Source of the DNA: Cymbomonas tetramitiformis
Taxonomy: Eukaryota > Chlorophyta > Pyramimonadophyceae > Pyramimonadales > Pyramimonadaceae
Length of the DNA: 64,000 nucleotides
Direction of reading: 5' to 3'
Assembly: GCA_001247695.2 (NCBI GenBank)
Contig: LGRX02035208.1
Span: forward strand, 1-64,000
Position 1 is the first letter of the stretch. Every line of letters starts with the position of its first letter. The notes below the pieces were generated by a model. It searched no databases. It saw only the letters and a program-made list of their open reading frames with translations, and was not told the DNA's origin. Of the stretch, positions 10,501 to 22,500 are shown piece by piece. A program made the translations under genes and the position numbers.

Positions 10501-13500
10501 AGTTTTCTATCCCGAGGCTTGGCGCCTCCGGGCTATTCGGTGACCAGCTCCGTTGCCATTCCCAGGAGTAGGCAGCTCAGACATCTGCGCGTCGAATAAA
10601 TACTGCACGTACCCGAGGAGCACTGCATCTCGTGGGGAAGGGGAAAGCACTTGTGTGAATTTCTGACTGCACCATAGCATACCGACTACAGCGCACTTAA
10701 CACAGTCTGGAGGCGCACGGCGCTAAGTTGCGGTCTAGGTGCCTTGTGCAGAGGAGTACAAAATCGGAAGTGCGGCGCCGCTGGTGCAGCCGTCTGAGGA
10801 GGTGGCCGCCCCGAGCCCGCCGGCCACCCCCAGCAAGAGCGAGTCCGCAAAATCCGGGAAGAAAGGGAAGAAGGAGAAGGAGGCGAAGGTCGAGGTGCCC
10901 GCTCCCGAGGAGCCTGCTGCTGAGACCGCACAGGAGGCCGGCCATGCCAGCCTTCAGCGGGGTGGGAAAAAGGGGAAGGTGGCCCCTGTTCTCTCCTCAT
11001 GCACCCTCTGCCTGCAGTGGCCGATGTCTTAGGTTAGGGTTCTAACCACGAGGAAAGGTATTGCTGTTATCCCTCAGCTTCCCCTTCACATAGTTTGCTG
11101 CCTCGGTTAAAGGGATGGCATGCGGTGTCCACAGAGGCCACTGTGATGCCTGCCAGGCAGCGCGGTTTGCCTGTAGGGAAGTCTCATCGGCAGGCGGCGC
11201 GAGCAGGAAAAGGCCGTGGATGAGGACCTAGATGCTTTGATGGCGGAACTCGATGAGCCTGTGGAAAAGAAGGACTCCAAGAAGGACAAGAAGAAGAAGA
11301 AAAAGGAGGAGGAGGAGGCCAGGAAGGCAGCAGAGGCGGCAGAGTTCGAGGCAATGATGGTATGACTCTGTGGCATGGTGCCCGGCGACACATTCGGATG
11401 CTGCTGCCGTCAGTGTTGAGGCCCGGCAGCCGCGGAGGCCACTGCATCGCGCAGGACTGCAAGCACCTTTCCCGGCCTCTGCTTTGGCTGCGGTAGGAGA
11501 TGCGCGGAGATATACTGCTTAGAGCTTTTGTGGCACCTTCGCCCCGGAGAGGGAACTGACCAACGTGAAGTCAAGGACGACCTTGCGGTTTCCCCAACCT
11601 ATCTTGCGTGCGTTTTGGGCCAGGAAGTGGTGCCTGGTTTCAGAGATGGAAAACATGCAGCATCTCACACTGTGACCGCTTCATGCCTTGTTGAGATGGA
11701 GACCGGAGGCTGAGTCCCAGGAGGTGGGAACCGGCGCTATACAGGCGGAGCTCGGAGACGCGCCGCCGAAGGTGGAGAATGCTGATGCAGCAGTGGGTGC
11801 AACTTCTGCAGAGATGGAGGGCGAGGGACAAGTACGTACCTGCACATCATTTGATGCTATGGCCTATACACTGTGTGGCACACAACATGTCAGGCTGTGA
11901 CCCACGCATAGCCTGGCGCATAACATGTGACGCTGTGACCCACACGCGGCGTGGCGCACAACATGTGACGCTGTTATTCACACATATGACGGAGCGCATA
12001 ACAAATGACATTGTGACCAACACACGGCGACACGGCGTGGCGCACAACATATGACACTGCGATTCACACATACGTCGTTCCGCACAACATGTAACGCTGT
12101 GTCAAAACAAGGCGTTCCGCACAACATGTGACACTATGGCCCACACACAGCTGGCACACATGCGACGCTGTCATTCACATCTATGGTGTGGCGCGCAACA
12201 TGTGATGCAATCACCCACACATGGTGTGGCGCACAACATGTAACACTATTACCGACACACGGCGTGGCGCACAATATGTATTCGATGATTCACACACAAC
12301 GTGGTGCACAACATGTGATACTATTACCGACACATGAAGTGGGGCGCAACATGTGAAGCTGTGACTTACACAAAGTGTGGCGCACAACATGTAACGTTAC
12401 GAACAGACGGCGTGGCCCATGATATTTGTTGCTATGACGTACACACGGCATGCCGCACAATATGTGACGCTGTGAACACACGGCGTGGCACACGACATTT
12501 GTCGTTATGGCCTACACACGGCATGCCGCACAATATGTGACGCCGTGAACACACGGCGTGGCACACGATATTTGTTGCTATGACGTACACACGGCATGCC
12601 GCACAATATGTGACGCTGTGAACACACGGCGTGGCAAACGACATTTGTCGTTATGACCTACACACGGCTTGCCGCACAATATGTGACGCTGTGACTTACA
12701 CACATGGCGTTTTGCAAAGCATGCGACGCTGTGGTTCACACGTATGGTGTGGCACACAACATGTGACACTATTACCGTCACATGGTGTGGCGCACACCAT
12801 GTGAATCTGTAACCCACACACGGCATGGCACACAACATGTGTCCTTGTGACCCAAACATGCCGTGGCGCACAACATATGATACTATGACCAAAACGCGGC
12901 GTGGCGCACAACGTGTGACGCTATGACCTACACACATGGCGTGGCGCACAACATGTGACGCTGTGATTCACATGTATGGTGTGGCGCGTATCATGTGTTG
13001 TTGTGACCCATACACGGCGTGGCACACAATATGTGACGCTGTGGTTCGCATGTATGGTGTGGCGCGCATCATGTGTTGTTGTGACCCATACACGGCGTGG
13101 CACACAATATGTGACGCTGTGGTTCGCATGTATGGTGTGGCGCGCATCATGTGTTGTTGTGACCCATACACGGCGTAGCACACAACATGTGACACTATGC
13201 CCCCCACATGTCGTGCTGCACAACATGTGACGGTGTGACCTACACGTGGCGTGGCACACAACATGTGACGGTGTGACCTGCACACAGCGTGGTGCACAAC
13301 ATGTGACGCCGTGACTTACACACGGCGTGGTTTACATGGTTTTCTAACCTACACTTTTAAGTTGCGTGAACAGGCACATTCAAGGCATAAAGGAAATGTT
13401 CAAATTGGAGTGCAACAGAATTTTTGTGGTTTCAGACTTTCAGAATCCGTGACTCCTGCTGCAGTAGAGCCGAATGACACATGTAGCTCCGTGACACAAA

Positions 13501-16500
13501 CAGGATGTACAAGTAGCCACGAAGCGACACGTCTGTTCAGCTCTGTTCCTTTTGCTCTTGCAAACAGGAACTTCACGGGTACCTACGGTACTCTGTGAGG
13601 CACACTGCAAATCTGATTTTGTAATTTTCTTCACCTGTTTCACCGGTAAAACAGTAGAGTAGGTAGTGACTAGACCACTTGGTTGTACGACGGCGATCGA
13701 ACGACGACAGGAGATTTGACAGAGAAGTCGCGGGGACGGCGTTACGACTTCAAACGACGGCTTCACATCGGCTACGGCAGTACGATTGACTTCACTGTTA
13801 CTCCTTTGAGGGAGAGAGAATGGCTGGATCTTCGAAGGGCAAGTCTGCAGAGGATTTCCCTCCCCTCCCGGGGAAGCCAGACATCGGGCAGGCTTCCCCT
13901 TCCCCGGCAGCACCGTCCACTCAGGACGTGCTGATGCAACAAATTCTGACAATGCAAAAGCAGCAAGGGGAGCTGCTTGAGATGCAGAGGCAGCAGGCAG
14001 AGGAGCATCGACTGCTGCGTAATGAGCTTCAACGTCAAGCACAGATCAACGTTGAGTTGGAGGCGAAGGTGGCAGCGAAGCCTGGGACTTCTGACCCGGA
14101 CTCCGCAACCAAGACCGCCGAGCAACTTCTGGAGAGAAGGAGGAAGCTGGAGTACGTGCCAGCAACCTCGATCAACCCGTTCCCACCGCGGCCGGCTACA
14201 TTGACATCGAGGATGCCGCAGTTGTACGACCTGCACGGCAGCAAGACGTACGACGCGCTCTCCAAGAAGTCCAACTCTTCGATGAAGTACGAGTGCATGG
14301 TTCTGGCTCCAGCGCTGTCTTATTTGCACGACGTGGTGGACGAGTGCAACAAGACGTTGGACGTGAACGAGGACTCCGGATTGACGCAGAGAGAGTGGCA
14401 GAAACGTTTCCACGCGGTTACCAACTCGGTGCACGGCGTGTACGCGTTGCTGTGCAACCGTTGGACGATGCTGGAACTGCGCGGGCAGCTGGAGCAGGAG
14501 CTTGGTTCTTCACAACGGGGAGGATCGGACGCTCTACGCGCAAAGCTGCAGTTCGTGGAGGACAGGGTCTACCAGGCAGCAGACGGCGTGGTGGCAGATG
14601 AGGTGTTGCAGCAGTGGCTGAACGACTTCGACAAGAACCGCGGCAAGGCGATGCTGAGCATGACGGCGAAGAACGCAGCGAAAGCGGAAACGCGGGTGGC
14701 GAATCCGCGGGACCGTGAACTGCGCTGGAAGGAGCGTAAGAACAAGGAGGAGAAGGACGGTAAGAAGCCTACCGACAAAGGCGGCAAGGGCCGGGGCGGA
14801 AAGCCCGCGGCCGATGTGTGATGTGCGTGCCGCCACCCCGTCCAGCGCAACAGCCCTCTCCGGGCGCTGGGCGGGGGAAACTCACCGTGCAACAGCAGGT
14901 GAGACAGCGGAGGGGAGCATGGCGCGCGGCGGGCGCCAGTTCCGAGGTGATGCAATGGATTACTCACGGGGTGAAGTTGAGGTGGAAGCGCAAGCCTCCG
15001 CCTCCGTTCGACCACGGGGTGTCACTGAGGGATGCTACGCGGCAGCAGCAGGTGTGGCTGGACGCGGAGAAGGAGAGGTTGCTGGAGAACGGTGCCTGGA
15101 CGAGAGCGACGAGAAGATCTCACGTTTCTCGCGCTTTTTTAGTGCCAAAACCGGGTACGAACAAGTGGAGACTGGTGGTGGACTTCCGATGGCTGAACCA
15201 GTGGTGTGTGAAGAATCGTGTGAAGATGGAGACGCTGAAGAAACTAAGGAGACTGGCGAAACCGGGCGACTGGTGCTTCAGCTTCGACCTCCAGGACGGT
15301 TTTCATGCGCTGGGGATCCACCCGGACTTTCAGAAATTCATGCAGTTCGACCTGCAAGGGGACCTGCTTCAATGTTCAGCGATGCCGTTCGGATGGAGCG
15401 ACGCTCCGAGAGTGTTCTGCAAGTTCGTACGCGTGATGGTGGAGGCTTTACGTTCTCCACAGGCAGCGGAGGATCGCAGAGAAATCAAGAGACTGCGGGA
15501 CGGTTCCGCAGTACGACAGCGATGGTCAGTCCGTCGCAGGACCGGTGGTGCTGGCGGGGACGCGAACCGTCACAGCGGAATGCGAGTACTACCGTACATG
15601 GACGATTTTCTGGTGCTGGTCGACTCTCAGCGAGAAGGCTTTCTGCGTCGAGAAAAAGTTCAGCTGGTGCTTCATCGACTTGGCCTACGGCGGAACGAGA
15701 AGAAGGGCCAATGGGAGCCTACGCAGGTGGTGGAGCACCTCGGGCTGGAGGTGGACCTGAAGCTGGGACCATTCCGTGTAACAGAACGACGGGTACACAA
15801 AATCCACACCAAGGCGAAGGAGATCCTGTGCGACGCAGCGAGAAATCGGAGGTGGATTCCTGCCAGGAGACTGGCTTCCTTCACGGGACTCTGCCAATCC
15901 GTGTACTTAGCAGTACCAGCGGCGCGGCTCTACCTACGGGAGCTCTACTTCGTGCTGGCAGAGAAACGCAACTGGGGAGCGAAGGTAAAAATCTCGCGTT
16001 CAGCTCGGGGGGACTTAGAATGGTGGTCCAGGCTGCCTGTGATGAGCAGGTGGAACGGGCGCAAGATCTGGAGATCCCCGACGAGAGCGAAGGTGCACAC
16101 GGACTCTTCGATGACAGCCTGGGGAGGAGTGCTGAACCTGAAGTTCCCCGCGCGAGGTTTCTGGCCAGACGAGATGCGCAGCTGGCACATCACACACCTG
16201 GAGCTGGAGGCCGTGTACAAGACCGTACAGGCGTTCCTGCAGGAGCTGGAGGGCAAGGTCGTACGGCTCTACTGCGACAACCAGGCGGTGGTGGCGATGC
16301 TGTCACACTTCACCTCCAGAAACCCGGACCTGATGAGGAGAATGAGGAGACTCTGGCTGCTACTGGATCTGCACGACATCGAGTTGCAGGCTCGGTACAT
16401 CCGCAGCGAGGCCAACGTGTGGGCCGACAACCTTTCGCGTTGCGAGGATTTGGACGACTGGCGGCTGAATCGGGACTGGTTCGTGTGGGCCAACAAGCAG

Positions 16501-19500
16501 TGGGGGCCCTACACAGTCGACCGGTTCGCTTCCGAGATCTCCGCGCAGCTTCCTCGGTACTACGCCGCGTGGAAGGACCCGAAGTGCGAAGGTGTGGACT
16601 CTCTGACGTACGACTGGCGGGGGGAGAACAATTGGGTGAACCCCCCGTGGGCGCTGCTGGACGAGGTGGCGCACAAGCTGCGGGAGGAGGGGGCCGCTGC
16701 TACGGTGGTGGCTCCGTACTGGCCGGGACAGTCCTGGTTCAGGGAGCTGGAGGCCCTGGCCACCGAGGTGGTGATCATGCCACGGCGCAGGGACGTGTTC
16801 ACTCCGAGCAGGCTGGGAGGGTCCGAGCTGCTCGGGCCCTCGAAGTGGGACGCTGTGATGTTCTTCATCGAGGCGCGCCCGTGAGCTACTACGCTGCTGA
16901 AGTACGAAGAAGCTCTGCTACGAGTACGACAGCAAGCAAGGTGACCGTGGGTACGAAAATCGAGGTGTTCTGGAAGGACGATGACTGCCTCTACCCGGGT
17001 GTGATGAAGGAGTTCAACGAGGACGGGAAGGCGCACGTGCTGTACGACGACGGCGACGAGGAGACGCTAGACTTGTCCGAGGAGAACTTCAAAATCATCA
17101 ACAGCACGGACGAGGCAACGGACGCGGACGGCGAGAACACCGAGCGGAGCAGCGGAGGCAACTACGAAGAGTACAAGCGCGGTGGTGTTGTACAAAATTT
17201 CCTCACGCGCTCACTTTGTGAGCGATGGAGGGGTGAGTTGGGACCTTCCCGGCTCACGGAACTGGCGGTGTCGATGCAGAGAAAGGCACTGCTGGACACA
17301 ACGATGGGCAACTACGGACCGAAGGCGCGGCGATTCATTTTATTTTGTGAGCGTGACCAACGGCCGTGGCTACCAGCGTCGGAGGCGACCGTGTTGCTGT
17401 ACATCGCCTCTCTGTTTGAGGACGGGAACATCAAGTCGGCCTCCTTACAGCCGTACCTGTCCGCCATCAACAACTACCACGAGGACCTACGTTTTCCTGG
17501 ACCAGCGAAGGGGCGTTCTGTGACCCGAGCTGTGAAGGGGATGGCGACCATCCAGGCGGAGCTGGCGGTGCAGGAGGAGAACATCGAGACCCAGCGGACG
17601 TGGCTGCCAGCGGCACACGTACGACGTGTGCACGAAGCAGCGCTGAGTTTGACTCCGAGATCGCCTGAGGAGCTGCAGCTACTGCGAGCCTTCACGTACG
17701 TGGTTGTGGCCTTCGTGACCTTCGGCAGACCGGACACGGGGACCTCATTGTCACGGCAGCACGTTCATTGTGGCGACAGTGAGTTCTCAGTGGTGCTGCT
17801 GAAGGAGAAGGGACGGCGACATCAACTGGTGAAGAGACGCCTGTGCATCCCCTGGAAGGGGGTAGCTCTGTTGAAGGAGCTGATCGAGCGCTGGGAGTTC
17901 CACCGTGACACGGCTTGGAACAGTTCGGAGAAGACTCAATCTGACGCCTACGGGCTGCTACCCGAGGACCCGAAGAACTTCAAGGCTTCCGTGGCAAATG
18001 ACTGGATTGGTCTAGCTCTCAGCGAGCTGGACTGCAGACCTCCTGAAGGAGGTCACTTTTCTGCACACAGCACCCGGAAGGGTGCCACGACGTGTGCTCG
18101 AGCTGTGGGTGTTACAATGGAGAAAGTGTGCTTCCTGGGAGGCTGGTCACAGTTCTCTTCGGCAGTGCAGCACTACATCGACCCGACAGCTCTGAGGGAC
18201 ACAGACATGGACTACTACTTCGCTTGGTTAACATGGTCACAGTGACAGAGATCAGATTTCTTTTGTGTGCCTCACAGTTTCATCTTTGGTTTCATGGCAA
18301 ATGAGGATTCGAGCAAAAGAGAAATGTTCAAATTGGAGTGCAACAGAATTTTTGTGGTTTCAGACTTTCAGAATCCGTGACTCCTGCTGCAGTAGAGCCG
18401 AATGACACATGTAGCTCCGTGACACAAACAGGATGTACAAGTAGCCACGAAGCGACACGCCTGTTCAGCTCTGTTCCTTTTGCTCTTCCCACTGCTCCCG
18501 ACCCAGAGGACTCTTTCCTTTTGGTGACGTGCACAGACAGTCTGGACATCTCATCAAAAATATGAATTTAGAAAGCATGTAAAAAGCACAAAATGCATTT
18601 TAAACACTTTACAAAATCATTTTAATGAAATGTATTGCAGTGCCTGCCTTTGGCAAATGAGGATTCGAGCAAAAGAGAAATGAAATATATCATATAGTGT
18701 ACACGACCTTTTGGAATTAAGAGCTGTTGTGCGACAATCGTGGGATCTGGCCCTGGATCTACGGTTCTGCAAAGTCCTGGGGAGCCAAAGTATAGAGAGC
18801 TAAAATAACATGTGGCACTTTGACTGTGCTGCCAGAAGGAACACGTTGCGTAGTCAAACCCAGCATTGTCAACAGTGCGGCGCTGTCGACTGGGCTGCTG
18901 TGCAGGAGCTGACTGCCGCACAGAAGAAGAAACTGAAGAAGAAGCAGAAGGAGGCAGAGAAGAAGGAACTGCTGGCGCCCGCGACCGGGGAGACAGCTGC
19001 TGAGGCGGTGGCGGATGCAGCCACTGAGGAGGACGCCGGTGCCGGTGCGGAGGCAGAGAGCACCGAGCCAGCAGAGGAAAAGGTATGATGGGGATACATC
19101 CCGGAATGCACAGAAGGGGCCACAAAGAGGGAAACAAGAGAGGCTTGCGTCAATGTATCGACCGGGAGCTCATAAAGGGAGTTTAAGACTATGGAACACA
19201 AAAAGTGCGGAGCTTCACCCTTGCGGGTGCCACTGGGGGCCATGGGTGATCGGGTGCGGTGGCAGAGCAGGGCGCCACTGGGGGCCATGGGTGATCGGGT
19301 GCGGTGGCAGAGCAGGGCGCCACTGGGGGCCATGGGTGATCGGGTGCGGTGGCAGAGCAGGGCGCCACCGGGGCCACAGATCGGGTGCGGTGGCAGAGCA
19401 GGCGCCATCAGCCAGTGGTGATCGGGTGCGGGTGGCAGAGCGGTGCCACTGGGCCATGGGTGATCGGGTGCGGTGGCGCAGCGTGGCGCCACCGGGGCCG

Positions 19501-22500
19501 CGGGCAGACCGGGTGCGGTGGCAGAGCAGGGCGCCACTGGGGGCTGAGTGCGACGTTTGCTGGTGCGGGAGCACGCAGGAGCTGAGCGCCGCACAGAAGA
19601 AAAAGTTGAAGAAGAAGCAGAAGGAGGCGGAGAAAAAGGCGGGCAAGGCAGAGGGTGAGGATGAGGAGGCAGTGGATAAAACCAGTAAGAAAGGGAAGGA
19701 GTCTGCAATGGCAAAGAAGATTCGGGTGTGCTGCATCCCGTGTACCTTGCAGGCTGTTGTGACCTCAGAAATGGGCTGAAGGAACAGAACGCTCGACCCA
19801 GCACGGACTCAGAATACCTTTAGCCGCCCCTGCCCCCAACACTCGGGCAAGGAGTGTCGTGCGTGCCCACTTCTAGCAGCGCCTTGCCTTGCGGACCTGC
19901 CACTGAGAGCTTCCACCATGTTGCTTGATATGTAGCCGCATGCCCAGCCATGAGGGAGAGCCTGCCCCTCTGTGTGCAGGAACAAGTGGAGGCGCGCAAG
20001 GCGATCGAGGAGGCTGCCAGGATGGAGGAGGAAGCACGCCTGGCCAAGTGCCTCCCACCCTCCCATACTCCGCCTGCCTTGGTTCCCCCATCCCGCTGCC
20101 CTGTTTCTTGCAGCATATGCTCATCCCTGGAGGGCTGGGGGCGGGGTGCTGCGGGGGATTTCCACGCCTGTCAGGGGAATGAGGGGAGTTGATGCATCAA
20201 CAGACTCCTTGACGTTGGGAGCGTGCATTCTGAAGGATGGGGCATGTATATGGGAGCAGACACCTGCGGCTCTGCAATTCAGAGTGGCCACGCATTTGCT
20301 GTGTTGACGTGGCGGGTTGGAGCCATTTGGGTTGCTATGGAACAGGATTAAGGAAGAGGAGGACCGCATTGCTGCGGAGGAAGCAGAGAAGGAGCAGAAG
20401 AAGAAGGACAAGAAGGAGAAGGAGCGACTGAAGTGCGTGGCTTTAAACTCCCCACTCCCCACAGTCTGCTTCTCATTCCCAGTCAGAGCGTGGCCGGCGT
20501 GCTGGGAAGTTCCACCTCGAGCCACCTTCTGCTTCTCATTCCCAGTCAGAGCGTGGCTGGCGTGCTGGGAAGTTTCACCTCGAGCCACCGGCACTGTGCG
20601 CCCGGCCAGACCTCCAGCTACAGGAGCGCTCATAGCATCGCGCTGGAGCATGCTTGGTGTAATTTCAGCGATGTGGTAATGAAGGCGGATGACGGGATGG
20701 AGGAAGAAGCAGAAGGGGTAGGTATGAGGTGTGTGCCAAGAAGCTTGGGCACCTGCGTAGGACTGTGCTTCGGAGGAATATATGATATACCGCAGCTTCT
20801 GATGTGGTATGGGTGTGCGTGCAAGGAAATTTCCAGGAAGGAGCAGCTTCGGGCTGAGGGTAAGCTGCTGTCCGCAAAGCAAAAGCAGGAGCAGGCGCGG
20901 CTGGAAGCCATGCGTGCGCAACTGGGGGCGCCCACCGACTCTGCGCTGTCCGCCGAGGAGAAGAAAGATAAGAAACCGATGTATGCCAAGAAGAAGGACA
21001 GCCGCAAGAAGCTGCCTGCCACAGAAGCAGCGCCCGAGCCCGAACCCGAGCCTGAGCCCGAGCCTGAGCCTGCGCCCGCGCCCGAGCCTGAGCCCGCGCC
21101 TATGGAGAAGGAGGAGTCCAGTGACGATGACTGGGACGCGAAGAGCCTGGATGACCTCGTGGCGCCCACACTGAAGAGCGCCTCTGAACTGGAGGAGGAG
21201 AAGCAGGCCAAGGAGAAGGAAGAGCAGGCTGCCGTGGAGATCAAGGCCCCGCCAGCGCCGGTGCAGTCTGCAGAGCGCAACGAGGCAAAGGCGGCGGCCA
21301 AGGTTAGCACACGCACCTCGCTGGGTGGAGAGCCCGGGATGAGCCCTTTGTGCTGAGTCCTTCGCTCCCTGGACCTTAGCGGGGAGCACCTCGGCGCCCG
21401 CCTTCGCTCCCTGGACCTTAGCGGGGAGCACCTCGGCGCCCGCCTTCGCTCCCTGGACCTTAGCGGGGAGCACCTCGGCGCCCGCCTGGACCTTAGCGGG
21501 GAGCACCTCGGCGCCCGCCTTCGCTCCCTGGACCTTAGCGGGGAGCACCTCGGCGCCCGCCTTCGCTCCCTGGACCTTAGCGGGGAGCACCTCGGCGCCC
21601 GCCTTTTTTTTTTTTTTTTGCATTCAATGTTTGCGCCAATGGTACATGCCAAGCACGTTCTCTGTGTTGCCTGCATGGCGCACTTTGGCCTTCACTTTGG
21701 GGCACCCAGGGCAAGCAAGGGGAAGCGTTGGTGCTCATGGGCGCTGCCGCCGGGTCTCCCCATAGAACTCGACTTGGGCTGGAGATGTGCCACCATGGGT
21801 TCTTTTCACGGGGGACCTGCAGTGCTGCGCTGGCATGGATCCATCCGAAGGCCCCCACACCCTCGGGCTTTGTTTTGCTAGGACATGTGAGTGGTATCTT
21901 GTCATGGCCACGCCCTGTTCTCTCACATGCTTCTCTCAGCCACTGCAGTGGTGGTGGGCTTGCTTTGGTCGCCGCCTCACGTTGTTGGATGCGTGTGCAT
22001 GCGTGCTCCGGGTCACTCGGCCCTGTTTCGTGCACACCGACACCCGCTTGCGGCTGAAGGTCGGGCTGTAGGCTGGATATATCTGAGGCAGTTTCACTGC
22101 TGTTTTCCGAGGCCTGAGATAGTGAACGGCGGGAGTCGTCACGGAGCACTTGAGGCAGGTGGCTGGAGATGTGCCGCATTGGTGCTGTAGCCTCGAGTCA
22201 AATCGCTGTGGATTGAGTGTGGCGCAGCGAGGGCGTCATGGCACGGAGCTCCAAAGCTGTGTGCTGCGACCCTCGCCCTGCTCAGTCGGGCAGCGCCGCG
22301 TGAGTTGGCATGGGCGGATTATTATTTGCGGCTGGCTGGTTGGCCGCTGATGGGTGCAGAGTGGCCTGGGGGGGCGCAGGCGAAGAAGGAGGAAGAGGAG
22401 CGCATGAAGAAGGAGGAGCGCCAGAAGAAGATTGCAGAGCTCAAGGCCATGGAGGCTGCCAAGAAGAAGGTCGCCAAGGTGGAGGATAGTGATAGCGAGG

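Larger units (their letters stand above)
13393..18682 (+). mobile_element. DIRS-order (PAT/kangaroo-like) tyrosine-recombinase retrotransposon
   Basis: The element lies in an eIF5B intron in the same orientation as the gene. It carries three ORFs: Gag-like (13820-14821), RT/RNase H/methyltransferase-like (14821-16884) and tyrosine recombinase (about 16881-18245). The termini have the split-direct-repeat layout of PAT- and Ngaro-type elements: A1 at 13393-13559, then at the right end B1 18295-18326, A2 18321-18487 and B2 18651-18682. A1 and A2 differ at one base in 167, so the insertion is young or the repeats were recently homogenised. GAAATG is shared by all four repeat ends and may be the recombination core. 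A subterminal inverted repeat pairs 13593-13617 with 18251-18277. The ORFs are open, so the element looks potentially intact. Confidence 0.9.

Noticed and set aside
10012..10599. 195-codon ORF continuing from the GACLP exon
   Set aside because: It reads through two introns; the PheT-type motifs are continuous only when the introns 10078-10239 and 10331-10751 are removed.
11779..13297. Many Cys/His-rich ORFs in both strands (MCHAVCS... type)
   Set aside because: Products of the minisatellite period in all frames, not zinc-finger genes.
20121..21676. 500- and 348-codon minus-strand ORFs
   Set aside because: Antisense of eIF5B exon 18 plus the 42-bp minisatellite; repetitive translation and no domain.
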